Origin: Rhipidocladum racemiflorum
Taxonomy: Eukaryota; Streptophyta; Magnoliopsida; Poales; Poaceae
Assembly: GCA_036346355.1 (NCBI GenBank)
Contig: CM070580.1
Span: 26,765,374-26,829,373 of the forward strand
Direction of reading: 5' to 3'
DNA length: 64,000 nucleotides
This document shows, in pieces, positions 57,440-64,000 of the stretch. The translations under genes were made by a program, and so were the position numbers. Position 1 is the stretch's first letter. The number at the start of each line of letters is the position of its first letter. The notes under the pieces are model-generated. The model saw only the letters and a program-made list of their open reading frames with translations, ran no database searches and was not told the DNA's origin.

Positions 57440-58000
57440 GTGAACTACAAAAGTGGTGGTCATCACTGGGTAATTGACAGTGGATGTACTCAACACATGA
57501 CCGGCTCATCAAGAATGTTCACCTCAGTTGAAAAAGAAAGTAATTCAAGTCACAAAATTACTTTTGGTGATAATAGCAGAAGGAAGGTAAAGGGAAATGG
57601 TAAGATTGCCATATCCAATGATTATTCAATTGATAATGTGCTTCTTGTTGATTCCCTGAACTTCAATCTTTTATCGGTTGCTCAGCTGTGTGATCTTGGC
57701 TTCCATTGTACCTTTTCTCTTGATGGAGTAACTGTTTTTGACAAAGATGAAAAGCTTATCTTCAAAGTTTTTAGATTTCAAAATCTTTATCTAGTTGATT
57801 TCAACTCTAACTCCTCATGCATCTCGACTTGTCTGTTAGCAAAAGCCTCTCTTGGTTGGCTTTGGCATAGACGTCTTGGGCATGTAGGTATGTCAAATCT
57901 GAAAAAGCTTTTTAAAAATGAGCTAGTGGTGGGCTTGAAAGATGTAAAATTCAAAAGGATAGATTGTGCAAGGCTTGTCAAGTCGGTAAGCAAGTTGCAA
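57440..58000 (+). pseudogene. Protease and pre-integrase domain of the Copia element
   Basis: WVIDSGCTQHMTG near 57469 is the Copia protease active-site block (D-S-G). Next are NVLLVDSLNFNLLSVAQLCD and the GAG-pre-integrase signature LWHRRLGHVGMSNLKKLFKN near 57860-57918. The frame shifts near 57965. Confidence 0.85.
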
Positions 58001-58539
58001 ACTCTCATCCTACTAAAAATATCATGTCCACCACTAGACCTCTAGAGCTTCTGCATATGGATGTGTTTGGCCCAACCTCCTATGCCAGTCTAGGTGGAAA
58101 CTCATACTGTTTAGTTATTGTGGATGACTTCTCTCGGTTCACTTGGGTATTCTTTCTACCAAGTAAAAGTGAGGTTGGAAAAATCTTTAAAAATTTTGCA
58201 AAAAGGGCCCAAAATGAATTTGATTGTCCCATCAAGAAAATCAGAAGTGACAATGGAACTGAGTTTGTTAAAACTAACGTTATTGATTTTTGTGATGAGT
58301 TAGGAATAAGACATGAGCTGTCAGCTACATATACTCCTCAACAAAATGGTGTAGTAGAAAGAAAAAACAGAACACTTATTGAAATGGCAAGAACCATGTT
58401 GGATGAATATGGAACACCAGACGCTTTTTGGGCTGAAACAATAAACACAGCTTGTCATGCAATAAATAGACTCTATCTACATCGACTTCTCAAGAAAACA
58501 TCTTACGAAGTTCTTTGGTTGGAAGAAAACCAAATGTAA
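57964..58539 (+). pseudogene. Integrase of the Copia element
   Basis: Zinc-binding CKACQVGKQ, then the DDE core: HMDVFGPTS (58055), RSDNGTEFVKTN (58243) and GVVERKNRTLIEMARTM (58351). The frame breaks after about 58539. A further block, LGYSSKSKAYRVFN, is read at 58628-59026 before the insertion point. Confidence 0.88.
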
Positions 58540-59021
58540 CTTACTTTCGTGTGTTCGGGTGCAAGGTCTACATCTACAAAAAGAGGACACACTTAGGTAA
58601 ATTTCTAAAAGGTGTGACTCAGGTATTATGCTAGGTTATTCTTCTAAATCTAAAGCCTATAGAGTGTTTAATAATTCAACTGGTTTGGTTGAAGAAACCT
58701 ATGATGTAAAATTCGATGAATCTAATGGCTCACAAGGTGAGCATGAGAATCTAGCTGATGCAGGTGAAGGTGCCTTAATTAAGGCCATGAAGAAGATGGA
58801 AGTTGGTGAAGTAAAACCTAGAGAGGACAATGATGAGAAACCAACAACTTCCATGATGCCTCAAAATGGATCACTACAAGAAGAAGATGAAAAGAATCAA
58901 GAAGGATTGAATCTGATAAAGAGTCATCATACTATTGCCAAAGACCACCCCGTGGATCAAATAATTGGGGATTTCAGTAAGGGTGTTCAAACTCGATCTA
59001 GACAAGCTTCTTTTTGTGAAC

Positions 59022-59026
59022 ATTAC
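59022..59026. repeat. Candidate target-site duplication (left half)
   Basis: ATTAC immediately before the Ty3 LTR. The matching copy would be outside the window. Confidence 0.4.
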
Positions 59027-60700
59027 TGTCGGTGTTTCGAGCACCGGCCAATGAATTTGTATAGGTAAGAGGGGGGTGCACGCTCCCTCTCCTCGACGGC
59101 TTACTCGGGTGAGCACAAGATGTATACTGGTTCGGGCTGAACGTCCCTACTCTAGTTCGTGTGGGTTTGATTGTATTGATTCCTCGGTTGTCCGTTGTCT
59201 TACATGCTCGCTCCCTCCCCCTTTATATAGGCGAGGAGGGAGGTTACATTGTTGCTTAAAAAAGAGAAAAAAGACTGTGCTCTTAGCCGCCCGCAAGTGG
59301 CGGGCTGATGGGATCGGCCGCTCCCCTTGCCCTGCTGGCCGGTCGGCGTAGTTCTTTGCGCCGCTCGTAGTAAATGCGAGAGTAGGGGACTTGTGCCGCT
59401 GCGTCATCAATATTACGGCCAGCATTTAATGCGCTCGATACGCAATAAATGCTGTCGCTTCTTCAGGGATTTCGCTGACTTGGTCATGGCCCGGTTTTTC
59501 CTCGGCGGTAGTGGCTTTGGGCCCCGACCGCCTGGTTCGCCCACGCGCTTTTTCGGGCTGGGGTACCCATGGCCTGGTACCCGTCAAGAGCCCCGAGCCC
59601 CGTGCAGGTCGGAGAGGTGCCCGGGGTCTTGTTTCCGTGCCGTGATGCCGTGATTCGCTTGGCCTCGATCGAGTCTCCGACCGATGGCGCGGCGCATCTT
59701 GGGTGTAGTTTTCGAGCCCCGAGCTGGCCTGGAGAGCAGGTCGGGGTTTTCACGGTTTGGTCTGAAGAGTCTTCGATCGGTGCGCTTGGCGCACCTTGCA
59801 GGTGTAGCCCGAGCCCCCGAGCCGGTCGGAGAGCAGGTCGGGGTTTCGCCGCTTGGTCGTTGCTTTGCGGTATCGGGAGGTCCGATCGCGGTATATATCT
59901 GTGCCGGCGCCTTCGTTCTTTGTGTCAAGGGTGGTCGCCGGGAGCAGATGGTAAGCGGCCGTGGCATCAGCGCCGGCGGTGGTCGCCGACCGCACCACGG
60001 GCGCGCAATGGCTGGTCGTCGGCGCCATGGTCGTGCCGCCGGGCGCTGGCCGGCCGAATGCCCTGGCGAACACATGGCGCCGGTCGTGCCGCCAGCGCTG
60101 CAGGGCTGATCGCCTGGCGAGCACGTGGCGCCGTGTTGGCGCGCGCCGAAGCCGGTCGCTGGCGGACACGTGGCGCCCGGTCGAGCCGCCGGCGCGCAGC
60201 GGGCTGGTCGTCGGGCGCCATGGTCGCCGCCGGGCGCTGGCCGGTTGGTCGCCTGGCGAACACATGGCGCCGGTCGTGCCTTTCGGGCGCGTTAGCGGGC
60301 TGATCGCTGGCGAGCACGTGGCGCCCGTGTTGGCGCGCATGAAGCCGGGTCGCTCGGGCGGACACGTGGCGCCGGTCGAGCCGCCGGGCGCGCAGCGGTC
60401 GATCGCTGGCGAGCACGTGGCGCCCGTGTTGAGTCCCATTTTTACGCCCGTCCACGTGGGGACCAGGAGGGGTGAGAAACGCGCTTGCCTTCGTTGGCTC
60501 GAGCGCCGCCTCGTGGGGCTACAAGCGAGTGATCCGGTGGAACACAGAGGCCCTCGCGAGGGGTCCCTAGCTGACAATCCCGGCCAAGGGCGTCCGACCC
60601 CACTGGGGCGATCCATAAAGAATCTTTCCTTACTCGATCCGTGATCGGACCTTGGATCGCTCACTGATCCAAGGTGCAACTGGCCGCCACCCGCCGACGG
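59027..60700 (-). repeat. LTR of the Tat element (right boundary uncertain)
   Basis: LTR end at 59027. A TATATAAAG box on the minus strand lies at about 59220-59230, so R/U5 is about 190 bp and U3 extends to the right. The U3 contains a GC-rich tandem array (60060-60430). I could not locate the U3 start; it lies somewhere between 60430 and 62520. Confidence 0.6.
60062..60435. repeat. GC-rich tandem array with five CACGTGGC motifs
   Basis: The word cctggcgaacacatggcgcc recurs at 60062 and 60252, a period of about 190 bp. Within the units the perfect word CACGTGGC (G-box/ABRE core) occurs at 60122, 60167, 60315, 60363 and 60414, each followed by GCC. The array is in the U3 of the minus-oriented LTR, roughly 0.9-1.2 kb upstream of its TATA box. 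Confidence 0.85.
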
Positions 60701-61364
60701 GTTCTCAAGGGAGAGCGTGAGGTGTGATCCCTGACGTGAGTTAAGGCGATTGGGTCGTCCGCCGACCCAACTAGGGGCCGCTGGGGCTCGCCTTGTCCTC
60801 ACCTCTTGCCCATTTTTTGTCGTGGTGGATATCATCGCCGTCTCTTGCCTTAGGGACCTCGTGGGTCGGGCATAGGTCGGTGTGTGTATCACGAAGTTAG
60901 AGAGTTAGGAAATCGAGAGAACGCCACCGTGGGAGGTCGTTCTCGACCGATCGTGGGTCGACTGCTTGGGCACTTCCTTTCTTCGTCAAGCACTACTTCA
61001 GAATCGTAGCGCCGGGCGAGGCCGTAGTACTTTTTGGTCGAAAGTTTGGCCGTCTTGGGAGGACCCGACGATTGGTTGTGTCAACCCGACCCGCGGGACT
61101 CTTGTAGCCCCCGAGTGGGGCGGGGCGGTTTGTTTGTTACCGCCGCGCGCCACTTGAAAGAGTAATAACGAGTGTGTAAGAAGAAGGTATTCACTTATCT
61201 TTCTTTGTGGCTGGCGAGGTTTTTGTTCAACGCGGGGAATTGGCGGTGCTTCGGTTCCCGCGTCGCTTGCTTTGGCGCTTCGGCTTCTACGCCATCAGCT
61301 TCGAAAAGGTGCGGTCGTCATGAATGCTGGCGGGTATCCCGGCGCCGCTGCTTTCGCTTCGGAT

Positions 61365-61930
61365 CGCCTATAAATAGGCGGAGGGTGGGCGCTGACTTCA
61401 TTCGCCGACGTTGAGACGAGCCGCCGACTTGCTTTTATGGTCGCCTCGCTCTCTCATTCCCGTTCAAGGATGAGAACCCACCGATCGATGAGATCGGCCG
61501 GGACTCCTTCAACGAGAGGCGGAGGATGAGGAGGAGTTGGGGCGGCGAGCTGGCCGCCTTATAGTGGCGGCCCGTCGGACGACGGGTTGATCGAGGCTCG
61601 CTGGAGCGGGAGGCGGAGGAGGAGGAGCGAGAGCGGGCGCGACAAGCCGCGGCCGTCGGCCGAGGGAACCGCCACCGCGAGCGCTGAGCAATTGGGGAGC
61701 GGGGCACCGCCCTCCCCGCGCTCCTTCTCCTTCCGGAGCCTGGAGTCGATCGCGACATCTAGGCTCAAGGCGACGATCGTGCCGCCGATCGCCTGATCGT
61801 GCCGCCAGACTTTTCTCCGACGCGGTCCCCGTGTCGGACTTCATGCTCCCCGGGACCATAGAGGTCACACAGGGGCGCAGGGCCGCCGCTTCTTGAAGGT
61901 GCGTCCGGCGGATCGGGCTCTCTGTGCGGA
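61365..61930 (+). other. Possible antisense gene region of the Tat element
   Basis: On the strand opposite to pol, a TATAAATAG box (about 61369) is followed by ATG at 61437. A coherent open stretch then follows after a one-base slip near 61452: FPFKDENPPIDEIGRDSFNE, RRRMRRSWGGELAAL. Tat elements such as Grande are known to carry antisense reading frames between pol and the 3' LTR, so this position fits. I do not recognise the protein and the frame is broken. Confidence 0.4.
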
Positions 61931-62523
61931 GTTTCGGCGACCGGCTATTTTTGTCGTAAGCGGCAAAAATTGAGCGGAAGCCGAGGCTGTGCTTGGAGAG
62001 GGACGACAATTCCGGAGATCAACTGCCGGCGGGGAAGACCCTTAAACGAGAAAAAGCTTTCTTGGTTTTAGACTTTCTTGTTCCCAAAGAATGTAAATGC
62101 CGTCGAATTGGAAGAAAACAAAGGTGTTCGGGTTTTACACGTATTTTTCGCTATTTTTCGGTTTGTTGCTGGTAAGACATGCCGGGGCCATGGTTCTTGG
62201 GTCTGCGGGGACCAACCGACCAGTGATCGACATGTTCCAGCGTTTCAAAAAAGTAGGAAAAACAGGTTTTAGCGCGAGCGTTAGTTCGCCCGGGCAACCG
62301 TATACCATCCTGTTCTGTCTCTTTTTTCCTTAGCGAGATACCACTTCGCAACCGTAGCCGCTGGGGCGTAGGCCGTGGTACTCGGGTCGGAAGAAAAAAA
62401 AGAAGACCGAACGATCGGGTGAATGACAGCGGTTGAACGGGATGCCGACCCGAGTGGAAAAAATGCTACGCGTAGGCCCGGTAAAAAAGGTGAACATGGT
62501 AATGAACGAGGTAGAAAAAAGGG

Positions 62524-64000
62524 CTAAGGGTAGAATCGTCTTAGCTTTTCAATGTTCCAGGCGTTTGACAAGATGTTGCCATCGGGATCCTTGAGCCGGT
62601 AAGCGCCGGGTCGAAGGACCTCTACTACAGTGAAAGGGCCCTCCCAAGGAGGGGAGAGCTTGTGCTTGCCTTTGTTGGACTGAACCTGGCGCAGAACTGT
62701 GTCGCCTGTGTTGAACGCCGCCCTCTAACCTTGCGGTCGTGGTAGCGTCGCAGTTGTCTGGTATTTGGTCGAGCGAACGACGGCGACATCTCGCGCTTCA
62801 TCGAGCCCGGTCGGCGGCGTCTTCTTGCTGAGACTCGAGCCCCCGGGTCTCGTTGAAGGCCTGAACCTTTGGGGCGCCGTAGTCCAAGTCGGTTGGTAAG
62901 ATGGCTTCTGCTCCGAATGCCAAGAAGAACGGCGTGAACCCGGTCGACCGGGTCGGGGTGGTCCGTAAGCTCCAAAGTACGGGAGGTACCTCGGCCGCCC
63001 AACGTCCCGCGTACCTCTTCAGTCGATCGAAGATTCGTGGCTTGAGCCCTTGGAGGATCATGCCGTTCGCGCGTTCGACTTGGCCGTTGCTCCGTGGGTG
63101 GGCGACGGCCGCCCAATCCACGGATCTTTGGTATCGCAGAGCTCGAGAAACTCCTTTCCGTGAACTGCGTTCCGTTGTCGGTGATGATGGAGTTCGGGAC
63201 TCCAAACCGGTAGACGATATTGCGGATGAAGTCCGGCCGTCATGAAGTGATTGTTGTGATCGGCTTGGCTTCTATCCACTTGGTGAACTTGTCTATCGCA
63301 ACCAACAGGTGGGTGAAGCCCCCGGGCGCTTTCTTGAAGGGCCCGACCAGATCGAGTCCCCAAACGGCGAAGGGCCAGGTGATAGGGATCGTTTGGAGGG
63401 CTTGCGCCGGGAGGTGAGTTTGCCGAGCGAAGAATTGGCACCCTTCGCACGTCCGGATGATCCGTTCGGAGTCGGCTACGGCAGTCGGCCAGTAGAAACC
63501 TTGTCGGAAGGCTTTCCCGACCAGGCTCCGTGACCCAGCGTGGTGTCCGCAAACCCCGCCGTGGATGTCGCGGAGTAGCTCTCTTCCTTGGTCGGTGGGA
63601 CACACTTCCGAGGATTCTGAGGGGCTCCTTCAGAGAGGTCGTTGCCGATCAATCTGAAGGATTTTGCCGACGAAGCGAGGCGGGCCTCGGTCGGGTCGTC
63701 GGGAGGGAACCGTCGATCGGCCGATCGATGAAGGGATTCCTCCAATCGGTGCTGGTCATCGGGGCGTTGCAACCCGGCTCGACCAGCTCGGCCTTTGTCG
63801 GTCGCTTGGCCGATCGTCCGGCGATCGGTTCGGATGGATGCTTGGTGTAGGTCGAGGGCGAAAATTCCGCGGATCGGCCCTCTGGGGCGAGACTAGCCAG
63901 TGATCGGCCTCTCCGTTGTTCCGCTCAGAAGGCTATGATGGAGCTCAAATCCTTTGAACTTCGCTCCGGTTGCGTACCTCTCGGCGATGGCTGCCATCCG
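62524..64000 (-). pseudogene. pol C-terminus of the Tat element: RNase H end and integrase
   Basis: Reading leftward: 64000-63840, decayed RNase H tail (KFKGFELHH). Then 63605-63240, the integrase zinc region (HIHGGVCGHHAGSRSL-like, CEGCQFFARQTH) and start of the core (GLDLVGPFKKAPGGFTHLLV, AIDKFTKWIEAKPI). Then 63120-62810, core end (HPRSNGQVERANGMILQGLK, LWSLRTTPTRSTGFTPFFLA, AEAILPTDLDYGAP). Finally 62740-62527, the C-terminal block (RQVQSNKGKHKLSPPWEGPF, EVLRPGAYRLKDPDGN) with stop at 62524-62526. At least three frame changes are present. The QVERAN form of the third catalytic block is typical of Tat/Athila elements. Confidence 0.88.

Larger units (their letters stand above)
53762..59026 (+). 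mobile_element. Ty1/copia LTR retrotransposon, SIRE/Maximus-like, interrupted
   Basis: 5' LTR, Met-type primer site, gag with zinc knuckle, protease, and integrase in Copia order (integrase before reverse transcriptase). The element is cut at 59027 by a minus-strand Ty3 element, so its reverse transcriptase, RNase H and 3' LTR must lie beyond the window. The gag motifs, the long coiled-coil-rich region after the zinc knuckle and the 1.4-kb LTR suggest the SIRE (Maximus) lineage. Several frameshifts are present. Confidence 0.85.
59027..64000 (-). mobile_element. Ty3/gypsy element of the Tat lineage, minus strand, partial
   Basis: Its 3' LTR begins in window coordinates at 59027 (TGTCGGTG on the plus strand, so ...CACCGACA is the LTR end on the element strand). 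The pol C-terminus is at 62524-64000 on the minus strand. The integrase motifs and the long stretch between pol and the LTR, with open frames on the opposite strand, match the Tat group (RIRE2/Grande/Retand-like). The insertion split a Copia element. The right side of the element is outside the window. Confidence 0.85.

Noticed and set aside
59569..60892. Frames of 160-380 codons on both strands
   Set aside because: GC-rich LTR array; no domain and equal openness of both strands. Treated as LTR, not as genes.

Overview
The window reads as nuclear DNA of a grass (Poaceae). The protein-level matches are to plant genes (GPN1-type GTPase, phytochrome B, an atypical HLH protein). The rest is a dense mix of grass-type repeats: Tekay, Tat and SIRE-like LTR retrotransposons, Tourist-like and hAT-like MITEs, Micron-like elements in (TA)n, a LINE and a Helitron end. 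I cannot name the species. I found no bacterial operon, CRISPR array, rRNA or tRNA gene.

Only two host genes are well supported. A 77-residue non-DNA-binding HLH protein (IBH1/PAR1-like) lies at 23648-23881. A six-exon GPN-loop GTPase gene (GPN1/QQT2 type) lies at 46438-48942, probably with an extra intron in its 3' UTR. A phytochrome B fragment (5690-6163, minus) is a pseudogene. A set of exon-like segments on the minus strand at about 28.9-31.7 kb may be an unidentified gene or its remains.

Layout. 1-1.1 kb: broken hAT transposase with an internal 290-bp tandem duplication. 4.1-4.6 kb: one Tourist-like MITE inside another. 5.1-8.4 kb: four Micron-like elements separated by (TA)n tracts, with the phytochrome fragment and a LINE 3' end between them. 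11.3-14.7 kb: a long solo LTR (minus). 17.1-19.5 kb: 3' end and LTR of another retroelement. 20.6-22.4 kb: degenerate AT-rich repeats. 22.5-24 kb: the HLH gene. 24.6-25.2 kb: non-autonomous hAT element with a perfect 8-bp target duplication. 27.4-28.4 kb: a second solo LTR. 31.7-32.8 kb: GC-rich and about 200-bp tandem repeats. 32.85-45.55 kb: a complete 12.7-kb Tekay-type chromovirus retrotransposon with target duplication TCACT. 46.4-50.3 kb: GPN1, with a Helitron end in its last intron. 50.8-51.9 kb: two MITEs. 52.9-53.5 kb: hAT transposase C-terminus. 53.76-59.03 kb: SIRE-like Copia element, interrupted at 59027 by a minus-strand Tat-type Ty3 element that runs off the window.

Caution on sequence quality: the two LTRs of the Tekay element differ mostly by one- or two-base contractions in CG-rich runs, and the GPN1 exon 3/4 junction is also one base short. 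This looks like assembly or base-calling error in methylated DNA, so frameshifts here should not be taken at face value. I saw no convincing undescribed biological system. The most unusual items are the Micron cluster with the captured phytochrome fragment, the array of perfect CACGTGGC motifs in the Tat LTR, and the local hypervariability between otherwise matching LTRs.
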